From NCBI GenBank assembly GCA_016490735.1, contig JAEMWC010000081.1:530001-594000 (forward strand): a stretch of DNA of 64,000 bases, read 5' to 3'. The DNA is from Pachyseris speciosa (Eukaryota; Cnidaria; Anthozoa; Scleractinia; Pachyseridae). Positions 55,723 through 64,000 of the stretch are shown here, piece by piece. Under the pieces are notes generated by a model that was given only the letters and a program-made list of their open reading frames with translations, ran no database searches and had not been told where the DNA came from. Position 1 is the first letter of the stretch; each line of letters starts with the position of its first letter. The position numbers and the translations under genes are program-made.

Positions 55723-56695
55723 TACGCCTAGCCAGCCTCGATCCCACCCAAGAGCTGATTGTCAGACGCCTGCGCTTCTTCACTTGAGATCGATGGTTGA
55801 TTTTAAAAACAAACATTGTAACCACCACACCATTCGTTACTGTTATGTCACGCATGTAGATTATTAAATGTCTCTCATCTCCTTCCCTTTGCCTTGTTTT
55901 TTCCGCAGACTTTCATTGATCTCATGCTGTAATTCAACTGCGCTCACCCCACCCAAGAAAGAATTGTCATATGCCCCCACTTCTTTGCCTGAGGTCGCTG
56001 GCTATACGTACCCCACCACCATGCCATGCGCCATATCCTCCAATTCAATTGACTGCCTGTTCTCTCCCGCAGATGTTCATTGCTCCCATGGTCTGTTGGT
56101 CCTATGTGCGCCCCGCCACCAAAGGGTACACAGTCAACCCAGCCAAAGTCATGATTATCATCTGCCCTCACTTCAGCCACTGCGGTCAACACATGCGTGC
56201 ACGCAGTACCTATGCTTTGCACCATTTATGTGATTAAAGGTGGTAAAATGTCATTTTGCCTCGGTATGTTTCAGATCTGGCCCCACACCCTCCTCTGTTC
56301 AGCCATATATCCCCAGTACTGGGAACGAGTGGGTCACACTTGCCTCCATCTCCCCACCCGCTTCTTTGACCAAGAGATTGACTACTTCCATTCCTTTCCT
56401 AGTGTCTAGCGGACCATTGTCAGACTCCCCACGCACCCCTGGGTAGTAAGAGTAATCTGCGCACATGGTGTGCGAACTGGGTTGCTGTTATGCAGACATT
56501 GCGTCACTCGCACCATCTACGCATGCAAGACAAACTCCGGTCACAATCATCGCTTCCAATAAACATGTTTCGCTTACTTTCCAGTGTTGGACAGACGTCC
56601 AGTATGTATTCCCCACGATCCCGACGCCGGTGTGACCAAACGCTACTGCACTGTCATCATTGCAACCACTTCACTTTGTTATCTGCTTGTCGGTG
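55704..56695 (+). repeat. Array of five short decayed modules, most with acceptor-like starts
   Basis: Open segments begin after T/C-rich tracts ending in CAG at 55704, 55909, 56073, 56275 and 56585. The first two are exactly 84 bp, end in TGA and align residue for residue (for example FIDxxxxxxxxxHPTQE in the second, VIDxxxxxxxxLDPTQE in the first). Later modules hold CPHFSHCGQH, LLCRHCVTRTIYAC and LHCHHCNHF, fragments of a CxxC cluster like the RING-type protein at 57794-58111. AATAAA or ATTAAA precedes most acceptor-like tracts. I interpret them as decayed tandem copies of a small gene or of alternative terminal exons. Confidence 0.45.
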
Positions 56696-56792
56696 ATGCA
56701 TCTTTCGACCACAGACTTTCCATTGCAAATATTGTATATTACGCATTTGATGGACGTTGACCCACCATTAAACAATTCCTTTTTCATTTCAG

Positions 56793-57739
56793 TGTTTGGT
56801 GACTGTCTCTGGGGTCTGACCACCGTCACCCTACCCATTTTTTTCAAAAACCCGTTCTACCGCACCGATACCATCTTCAACCAGATACATACATACATAC
56901 ATATTCGTTTTGATAAGGCAGGTCGGTCTGAGGCAACCCAAGGGCTAGTGTAGACCTGTCATAAAATCTTAACCACGTAAAAATACCTAGCAAAATTTAT
57001 GATCTTAAAATCTTTAAAAATTTCAAATGATAATAAAATTTTGAGACGAAGCTAACCTAAAAACGAAAGACAATCTAAAAACAAAATATTAAGAAAAGCT
57101 AAAAGTATAAAAAGTCAGGCTCTTTCGATTTAATTAAACAAGCCTCTTCTCGAATTGTATTTTGTCCAATATTCTTGAGGCATTTTTAAGTCTTCCTTTA
57201 AAAAGGTGGTAAGACGTTGACTCCCTGATAGCTTTGGGTATTAAATTCCATTCGATGGGGCCCCTGTACCTCACGCTGTTTCTTCCAAAGTTTCTGCTAT
57301 AACGCACTTGTGAGAAGTCTTTTGCGTGTCTTAAGTTATAATTATTGGCATCTTTAGGGGTTACGAGTAAAACTACAATTTGCTCAGGTAGGTTGTTGTT
57401 GTACACCTGGTACATAATGGAGGCAAGCCTACGCTTGTAGATATAGTTCAATGACATTTAACCAGAAAACGAACTTTCATTTTCCAGATGACCACCCATG
57501 ACAAGCTCAAGTTCAAGGAAGAATACTGGCTAGCTGTACACTGTCCGTATTGCTCCCTGACCATTCACATTTCCTGTTTGACCCGCTTATGCCAATGCCG
57601 CCAAAGCTGCCCTCTGCCGCGACTATATGATTCCAGCACGTTTTGCTTGCGCCACTTGCCGACCTCACTCACATCCACCGTCTCCATCCTCAAACCTATC
57701 GTTTTAATTTTTTCCTCCTTATTTCAATCATTTGAGTGA
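56793..57739 (+). pseudogene. RING-like gene copy split by a LINE insertion
   Basis: Starting after CATTTCAG, it parallels the intact neighbour: CLVTVSG, a one-base frameshift, then LTTVTLPIFFKNPFYRTDT. It is interrupted at 56887-57483 and resumes with KLKFKEEYWLAVHCPYCSLT and IHISCL. A further frameshift precedes MIPARFACATCRP. All zinc-ligand positions (CxxC, HxxC, CxxC) can be matched to the neighbour. Frameshifts and the LINE make it dead. Confidence 0.65.
56887..57483 (-). mobile_element. 5'-truncated LINE insertion with 6-bp target duplication
   Basis: CCAGAT flanks the insertion at 56881-56886 and 57484-57489. On the minus strand the frame 57457-57134 reads MSLNYIYKRRLASIMYQVYN and RNSVRYRGPIEWNLIPKAI, a LINE ORF2 C-terminus. 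The 3' end is a TATG tail at the left (56887-56905). It is inserted inside a RING-like gene copy. Confidence 0.82.
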
Positions 57740-57793
57740 CATGTCCAAACCACTTTATGTACAATGATTAGACATTCCTTTTTTTCGTTTCAG

Positions 57794-58111
57794 TGTTTGG
57801 TAACTGTCTCCGGGGGTCTGCTCAGTCTTGTTCTGCCCTCCTATTTCAAACATCCCTTTTATTACGACAGTCGCACCTACGCCATGCAAGCCAGCTACGT
57901 CCAATTCAGGGAGCAGTACACCCGATCTCTTCGCTGTCGCCATTGCGTTCTGACCATTCACCTCTCTTGTTTAGTGGACTATGTAAATGCAACGCCTTTG
58001 GCCGAAGACAACGAATTCTGTCTCCCCATCCGTTTCGCCTGTCCAGAATGCCAACCAAGGATCCAGACCGGCTTCCATTTGCCTGACCACCATTTTAATT
58101 CGTTTTATTAA
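57794..58111 (+). CDS. RING/PHD-like zinc-binding protein, intact copy
   Basis: From the acceptor-like GTTTCAG the segment is open for 105 residues to a TAA. It starts CLVTVSGGLLSLVLPSYFKH, with an internal ATG (57884) before QASYVQFREQY. The zinc cluster is RCRHC, TIHLSC and, 25 residues on, FACPECQP (CxxC, HxxxC, CxxC). This is reminiscent of a truncated RING or PHD finger, with only three ligand pairs plus a lone Cys (NEFCLP). It might start at the internal ATG or be joined to an upstream exon. It is the last gene before the right inverted repeat. Function unknown; ubiquitin or chromatin binding is a guess. Confidence 0.5.
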   Translation, partial: CLVTVSGGLLSLVLPSYFKHPFYYDSRTYAMQASYVQFREQYTRSLRCRHCVLTIHLSCLVDYVNATPLAEDNEFCLPIRFACPECQPRIQTGFHLPDHHFNSFY

Positions 58112-58233
58112 ACCTATTTATTCAATCCAAACGGTGTGTGTTCCTTTTCCCGCCCCGGTCACGTCATTGAGAACCCCTTTCAATGCAGCGCATGCTCTTC
58201 TCTGGTTGGTCCATTTATGTTTGATGAGTTTGA
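58105..58233. repeat. Right terminal inverted repeat of the Polinton-like element
   Basis: It is the reverse complement of 50805-50965, including CCCGCCCCGGTCACGTCATT, GAGAACCCCTTTCAATGCAG, CGCATGCTCTTCTCTGGTTG and GTCCATTTATGTTTGATGAG. The segment copy B sequence resumes at about 58234. Confidence 0.85.
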
Positions 58234-59524
58234 TCGACGACAGCTGCAAGGAAGTAATTTAACAAACTAATCGAAATTGGCACTATAACCTTCTGCTGCT
58301 GAATTTAGAGGAAAACGTGGTCGTCTCGCTAATGCAGAACAACTGGATCTAAACTTAAACGGGGTACATGTAACATTGCAAAGTGCATCAGGCGTTTCCT
58401 TTTAACCTTTCCCACGCGATCGTATTTAAAGTCTTAGCTCCCGTTTTTTTTTGTTCAAACCTTTTCGATCCAGATTACGTCACTTAATTAAAAGACTTCG
58501 CTAGACAGGAATTTTGAAAAGGGTACTGTTATAACAGTTTGTGACGACTGAAATTCCGCCAAACAGGCAAAAGTAATGGCTTCTGCGTGCATCTGATTTC
58601 GGACAAGATACATGCCCGAATGTTTTTTTCAGCACCACTATACTAATCTTTTGAGCGCATCCGAACCTATAAAGTTTGTCATGATTCTCCTAGCCGATTC
58701 ACAGCGTGATTTTGAGCCCGTGGTTAACAAAAGACAATTTCTGACCCTGAGGAACCTCACTGACTTTCAGTGATACTTGACCACGGTTGTAGTAATCACA
58801 TCAATCAATCGTACATTATTGGCATATTCAGTGGTCTGGATGGTTTCAGGTGGCAACCAATTGTCCTAAAGGAATCGAATAAGAAAAAATCTTGAATATT
58901 TAGAAATCCGGATCTGTCTCTGAAGAGATTTTTGTTTTCCGTGCATAACAATTCTCTCTTCAGTTCATTCCAGCTGAAATCCTAAATAATTCTAGCTTAT
59001 GCATGATAGATGGCCAGCTACAGGAGTCCATTCCGCCAGCTAGTGTTCTCCTTTGAAACACTTCAGGTTTTTTCCCTAGCTAGTGGAAGATTAGGTTACG
59101 TGGTTAATAAAAACCAGCCTTAGTTTTCCTCCTTATTTTATCCTTATAGGTCAATTCGTTCTCATTGGGAAGGCAGGAAACATTTGGTCAATAGCGAGGA
59201 CTGGTTTAAAGGAAAACCTTTGATTTCTTTTTATTTCAATCAGCATCAGGATGTCACTCAGGGGTACCCAACGACAAGTTTCGGTAGATATCTCTTCTGT
59301 GGAGGGAAGTTCTTCTTAGGCTTTTGGCGTCGATTAAAGGGTGCAATCGGATTTTCGAACGTGCCCTGAAAGATTCGCAATGCGGAAATCACGTTTTTGG
59401 AAAGGTCGTAATTGCTGTTTTTGGCAGTTAAAGAACAGTTAAGTTTCAGCTAGCATTTTCTGAAAGGATAATTTTGTTCCCTATCATTTTTGGGCAATTA
59501 AAATTTCAGCTGAGGAATCCGAAC

Positions 59525-59642
59525 AGGAGCCAGTTGCTCGAAGCATGGTTAGCGCTAACTGGGGTGAAATACCATGACAACTTATAGATTTTAATACAGC
59601 TTAACCAATGGTTAGCACTAACCAGGATTCGAGGAACTCAGC
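59525..59642. mobile_element. Small MITE with inverted repeats
   Basis: CAGTTGCTCGAAGCATGGTT and AGCGCTAACTGG on the left pair with the complement of AACCAATGGTTAGCACTAAC and CAGGATTCGAGGAACTC on the right. It lies in segment copy B and is not seen at the corresponding place in copy A. Confidence 0.6.
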
Positions 59643-59890
59643 CCAGATCAAATTCTCCTAGCTAACGAAAACATCACTTTAAGCGGAGGTCAAACACCAT
59701 AGCGGTACTTAAAAATGCCTTTCTACAGCTTAAGTTGATTTGTACGTTTGCGCCCCCGTGTCACTGCCACATAAGACTTCTAAGAGAGAGTTGGATCTTC
59801 CAAACTTGTAATCACAAACTAAGCTTGTGATGAAAACATATAAAAACATATCACAAAATATAACCTCCGCTGCCATGGAAGGTTGTGCGC

Positions 59891-61760
59891 CCATATCATT
59901 TGTAAGGAGATAGAGATAGAGATTCACCGGTGTATCTACTGTCTACTTATCTATATCAGTTCTACGTTCATTTTAAGCATATCAATCTTTTCAATGCTTT
60001 AATGTGTCCCTTAACCTCACTTTAATGTAAACATGTCTATCGCCGTGTAGTTAGTTTCAAGCCTATCGTTATTGAAATATTACTTTTGACCTCATTTGAC
60101 CACCTTAAGTTATACTTTACAATTACGAAAAACGGGAATGATCCCAACGACCATGGTCGGAAGCAATCACATCAGTCAATGCGGCGTACGGTTCATTTGG
60201 TATGTCATTCCCTTTTTGTTATGGAATCATTTAGGCAAAGACTGATTTTAAAGGAAAAACGAAACAGAACCTTGTGACGGAAAAATTTAGTGCAATTAGA
60301 GAAACCTACCTCTTAACCACATCAATGTTTTCTCCTATTTTTAAGTGCATGCCAGCCGAGCTGCTTCACTGAGTCTATTGTTCTCGGTAGCTTATGATAG
60401 CTACAATCTTGGACACAATAAATGATGCCAAAATGGCGCGTTTTGCTCTTCACGCGCCTTCATCATTGCTTAGGGGTGGGGGGGGGGGGATGGTGGTTAA
60501 TTAGTCCATTTTATTCCGTCCAAGATTGATCTTGGACACAATAAATGGAACATTTGAACCACCCCTCCCGCCCATTTCAATAATGCCAAAATGGAGCGTT
60601 TTGCTCTTCGCGCGCCTTCATCATTGCTTAGGGGGGGATGGGGGTTAATTAGTCCATTTTATTCCGTCCAAGATTGTAGCTTGTTAACATTATCTTTTGA
60701 AGAACTGAACTATTCGTTCTCTATACGTAGTGGATGTTAATTTATACCATGGTTGATTACACATAGTTTTTAACCTTATTTCACCATAGGTTAATTCGTT
60801 GAGATTGTGAATGCGAGCAACATGGTTGAATACCGACGACAGTTATCAGGGAAGTAACTTAAAGAATCCTCGGAATTGATACTATTAACTTAAGCTGCTG
60901 AATTTAGAGGAAAATATGGTCGTCTCACTAATGGGTGGCATAAAAAATTGCTCAGATGCATGTTATAGGGTGTAGTCAGATTTGTCAGGAAGAAGCTTAC
61001 ATGATCAGAGCGGCTTTTCAGTGCCCTATAAAGAAGTGAACTTTCCCCTTTGTGCTTATCTAACGTTACCACATGGCATCAATTGAGATTTGTTTCGCAC
61101 ATTTATTCTATACGAGTTAGTAGTTGCATATGCAGAACAACTGGGTCTAAAAGGCAACTTGATGATATCGCATGAGGCATATTCTTTTAACCGCCTCATG
61201 TCTGTTTGTTTAAAATTCGATCTAGTTTACATGCCACTTCAGTTGTCTTCACATAATTAAATGTGTTCGGTAGAGAGGAATTTTCAAAAGGGTACTGTAA
61301 TAACAGTTTATGATGACTGAAATTCCACCAAACAAGCAAATTTAAGTAAAGCTTCCGCGGTCTTCCGCGTCGATCTGATTTCGAACAAGAAGAGCTCAGC
61401 ACCTCTGTTACGGCTTGTAGTGCATCCGTCCAAACCTATGACGGTTTTCATGATTCTCTCAGCCAATTCACAACGTGGTTTACAGCCCGTGGTTAACAAA
61501 AGACAATTTCTGACGTTGCGGAACCACATTGGCTCATATACTTGACCACGGTCGTAGCAATCACGTCAATCAATCGTACATTATTAACATTAGTATATTC
61601 AGTGGTAGGAAAGGTTGACGTGGAAATAAATTTTCCAAATTAAAATAATCGAATAAGAAAAGCTTTTAATTATATAGAAATCTTCTTCTTCCTTGGTAGA
61701 GATATATGTTTTCTTTGTATAATAATTTTCAATTTATTCCACGACTGAAATGCTTTTACT
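59891..61760. repeat. Triplicated segment, copy C
   Basis: It contains GACCACCTTAAGTTATACTT (60103), CACATAGTTTTTAACC (60759), GTTGAGATTGTGAATGCGAG (60800), CTGCTGAATTTAGAG (60894) and CGTGGTTTACAGCCCGTGGT (61471), in the order of copies A and B. A pair of TA-flanked MITEs is inserted at 60404-60676. It has no conserved open frame. Confidence 0.72.
60404..60676. mobile_element. Tandem pair of TA-flanked MITEs
   Basis: The first copy (60404-60528) has ends CAATCTTGGAC and GTCCAAGATTG. The second (60529-60676) starts ATCTTGGACACAATAAAT and ends GTCCAAGATTG. TA lies at 60402-60403 and 60677-60678. Both copies share GCGTTTTGCTCTTC, CGCGCCTTCATCATTGCTTA and a G-run. Copy B of the segment near 50105-50125 has the same flanks without the insertion, so the empty site is visible. 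Confidence 0.78.
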
Positions 61761-63179
61761 GTTGAGAAGACGTAAAGTGAATTCGCGTTGTTTTGAACTC
61801 AGTTGATCGCGACATTTCTAACTCGCTAAAATTCAGTTTAGTTGTAGGCGAATTCTCCTGCAGTCGGGTTCTTACTGTTTGGTTCCAAGTTGAAAGTTTA
61901 TCCTGTTTTGTTTAAGTCCTCCTTCAAACGCGTAATTAGGAAATCTCACGTGGTAGTCCGCGTACAGTAGTGACGCAAACAAAAAGTGACATCCAGGTGA
62001 AAAGCTATTACTTAGCTTACTGAATCTACTGCTTTTTTTACGTCCTTGCTGCGCATCTTAAAGGAGCACGGTCACGATATTTTGGGTTATTATTACAGAG
62101 ATAAAGAATGCATTTAAACAGTTACTGAATAACACATTTTCAGGGAAGATAAGCACCAAAGAGACAAGAATAAATGCAAATATGGCGAGAATGGTGAAGG
62201 ATGGAGAAGATTGAAATGGGGATAACAAATAACATTTTCAAAAAATCATTGCATAGCATTTATGTCCAGCCCATTTTCTCAGTACTCAGATAATAATCAA
62301 ATGCGCTTTACAACACTTTTTGGGGACTTACCCTGAGATTGCTTATAGGAAAAATTGCTCCTTCGCCAAAACTTGCTCCTTCGCAGCTCCGCAGATGCCT
62401 TCTTTAGTGAAACATTTCCAGCAGCTCAAAGCTAAATGGCTACTCTCAAAACAATTTTTTTGATTTAAAAAATTGTAACTGGAGGCGATTTTTAAGACTT
62501 TTGGTAGAGAATGAATGATTTTGATCAGTATCAATCGCATCATGGTCTTCAGGTGACAAGTTTACGTGCTCATTTAACCACACTTAAAAGTACGCCAGCA
62601 CTGGTTTTTAAAGCCTAAATAATCGGTTGAGACGTTTCAATACATATATATTTTCGTTACAAGTACACGAAATAACAATAATAGAGTCTCTGCGAAAAGA
62701 TATTTGGTGATATTATTCTGTGGTTAAAACTTAATCGCTATGGTAGAGAACGAATGATTTTAATCAGTATCACACCATGGTCTTCTGGTGACAAGTTCAC
62801 GCGTTGATTTAACCACGCTAAAAAGTACGCCAGCGTTGGCATTTAAAACCTAAATAATCGGTTGAAACGTTTCAGAATTAATATTTTCGCTACAAATATA
62901 CGAAATAACAATGATAGAATCCTTGCGAATAGATATTTGGTGATATTATACCATGGTTAAAACGCACGTATTTTGAGCCCTGTTTAATCTTTTCAACCAT
63001 GGTTAAGTGCCACTTTTTGACTCGTTTCATATCTGGGTTACTTGGGCAATAGCCAAGTGTATTGTGGGAAAGTGAAGTGCTTGGCGTCCATTTTGAGAAA
63101 GATTTGAGTCGTTCCAGTGACTACAACAGGGATTGTTTGAAAGGGAAGAACGCGTGTGAATTACGCACGACTTTTATAA
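61761..63179. repeat. Upstream region of the piggyBac gene with a 240-bp tandem duplication
   Basis: GAATGATTTTGATCAGTATC and the following AGTACGCCAGCACTGG, AAATAATCGGTTGAGACGTT and GATATTTGGTGATATTAT occur at about 62507-62730, and again with small changes at about 62748-62960. 62955-63070 is in inverted relation to 39880-39990. No other feature is supported from 61761 to 62500. Confidence 0.65.
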
Positions 63180-64000
63180 ATGGCGTCCAGAAGTAGTCCT
63201 CTAGCTGAGGTGATACGAAGATGTGTTAGAGGTGGTTCTGATGATGAAAACTCGGACGAAAGTGAAGATGACATTTCAGACATGAGTGAGGAAAGTGAAG
63301 ATTTAGATTGTGAGGAACAAGAGGCTGGTGAGACCAGTCAAAGCAATTCAGAAGCGAGGGAAGGTAACTATGTTTGTTTTTCTTTGAAAATTGATCATTT
63401 TTAAGCGTTTTTTACTTTTTCTTAGTGAATACGATTTCTTCGAAGCTTTTCAAAAACTTTATCCGTTATATTTTGTTTATTTACAGTGGAAAATGACCTT
63501 TCAAGATCCAGAAGTCCTTTAGCCAGAAGAAATCGTCGAACTGCTCGCGGTGGGGGTGCAAGAGGAAGAAGAGGCCGAGCTCGAGTAAACCATGCAAGAG
63601 GGAGAGATGCAAATCAACCACCAATCAACTGGAGCTCTACCTATCAAGCTCCAGAACCACCTCCTTTCAACGAGCCCCATCCTGGGGCTACAAGTAGGTT
63701 TCAAGATGTGCAGGAAAAAGATTATTTTGAACATTTGTTCAATAATGAAATGTGGGAGATAATAGTTTCTGAAACCAATCGTTATTACGAACAAGTGGCT
63801 TCAGACCCAGATCACCACAAAACAGAATGGCACCCTGTGACTAAAGGTGAAGTACAAGCTTTTGTTGGCATGCTTATTCTTATGGGGATTGTTAGACTAC
63901 CACGCTTTCAAATGTACTGGGAGTCTGACCAGCTGATTCACCAGGAGAGCATTGCAAATATCATGCCAAGAACTCCCTTTTTTCAAATTTGGTGTTACTT
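63180..64000 (+). CDS. piggyBac transposase-like protein, 5' part, cut by the window end
   Basis: Exon 1 (63180-63363) starts MASRSSPLAEVIRRCVRGGS and is very acidic (Asp/Glu/Ser-rich), as in many PGBD proteins. The donor GTAACT at 63364 and the acceptor TTTACAG at 63480-63486 join in phase 1. Exon 2 (63487 to the window end) has an Arg/Gly-rich basic stretch (RTARGGGARGRRGRARV), then the start of the DDE_Tnp_1_7 domain, with YFEHLFNNEMWEIIVSETNR, VQAFVGMLILMGIVRLPRFQ, MYWESDQL and MPRTPFFQIW. The enzyme cuts and pastes DNA at TTAA. The catalytic aspartates lie beyond the window. There are no stops in what is visible, so it is either a recent element or a domesticated gene. Confidence 0.85.

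Larger units (their letters stand above)
49591..59890. repeat. Triplicated segment, copy B, split by the 8-kb insertion
   Basis: The left part (49591-50255) and right part (about 58234-59890) together align with copies A and C. The split lies between GATTGTGAATGCGATCGAGG and CGACAGCTGCAAGGAAGTAA. These are adjacent in copy C (near 60805-60865) and in copy A (near 48475-48530). This gives empty-site evidence for the inserted DNA. Confidence 0.78.

Noticed and set aside
1..64000. CRISPR arrays, bacterial operons or rRNA genes
   Set aside because: No regularly spaced short direct repeats with unique spacers, no ribosomal RNA signature and no operon-like gene packing were seen. The tandem repeats here are satellites, minisatellites or microsatellites.

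Overview
The window looks like AT-rich nuclear DNA of a metazoan, most likely an anthozoan cnidarian such as a stony coral. This is an inference from its intron-rich gene and its mix of transposable elements: L2/CR1-like LINEs with tetranucleotide tails, Penelope-like elements with GIY-YIG domains, a BEL/Pao gag, tRNA-derived SINEs, a piggyBac transposase, and a Polinton-type integrase with a chromodomain. No bacterial operons or CRISPR arrays were seen.

Layout. 1-8.4 kb is a degenerate tandem array of a unit of roughly 1.3-2 kb, with GAT/GGT-rich minisatellites and two Penelope fragments. At 8.44-10.74 kb the array is interrupted by a foldback element with two 880-bp inverted arms. 11-13 kb holds dispersed repeats and two TTAA-flanked MITEs that share one TTAA. 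14-26.9 kb is a graveyard of broken elements: a transposase-like ORF with a zinc knuckle, nested LINE/SINE insertions, a chromo-like pseudogene, a LINE, a BEL/Pao gag, a minisatellite and a Penelope fragment.

28.3-38.7 kb carries the one convincing cellular gene. It is a plus-strand gene of about 23 small exons whose lengths add up to an open frame of 466 codons. It includes a tandemly triplicated exon, one copy of which carries an in-frame stop. I do not recognise the family. 39.8-42.3 kb is a MITE cluster, including a pair sharing one TAA site and a 1-kb element with 9-bp target duplications. 42.9-45.7 kb is a 5'-truncated LINE with a long intact reverse-transcriptase ORF.

47.9-61.8 kb is a diverged triplicated segment. 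Into its middle copy has gone a compact GC-rich element of about 7.4 kb (about 50.81-58.23 kb), bounded by inverted repeats of about 130-160 bp. It encodes a Polinton/adintovirus-type integrase (broken by frameshifts and a stop), a SLOG-like nucleotide-binding protein joined to a GRF-type zinc-finger end, a second GRF-finger protein, several small RING-like proteins and a tRNA-Arg-like sequence at its left edge. It has no visible polymerase, capsid, ATPase or protease gene. This is the most interesting object here: a miniature or cargo-carrying Polinton relative.

The window ends in the first two exons of a piggyBac transposase (63.18 kb onward). The TTAA MITEs near 12.3-12.9 kb could be substrates of such an enzyme.
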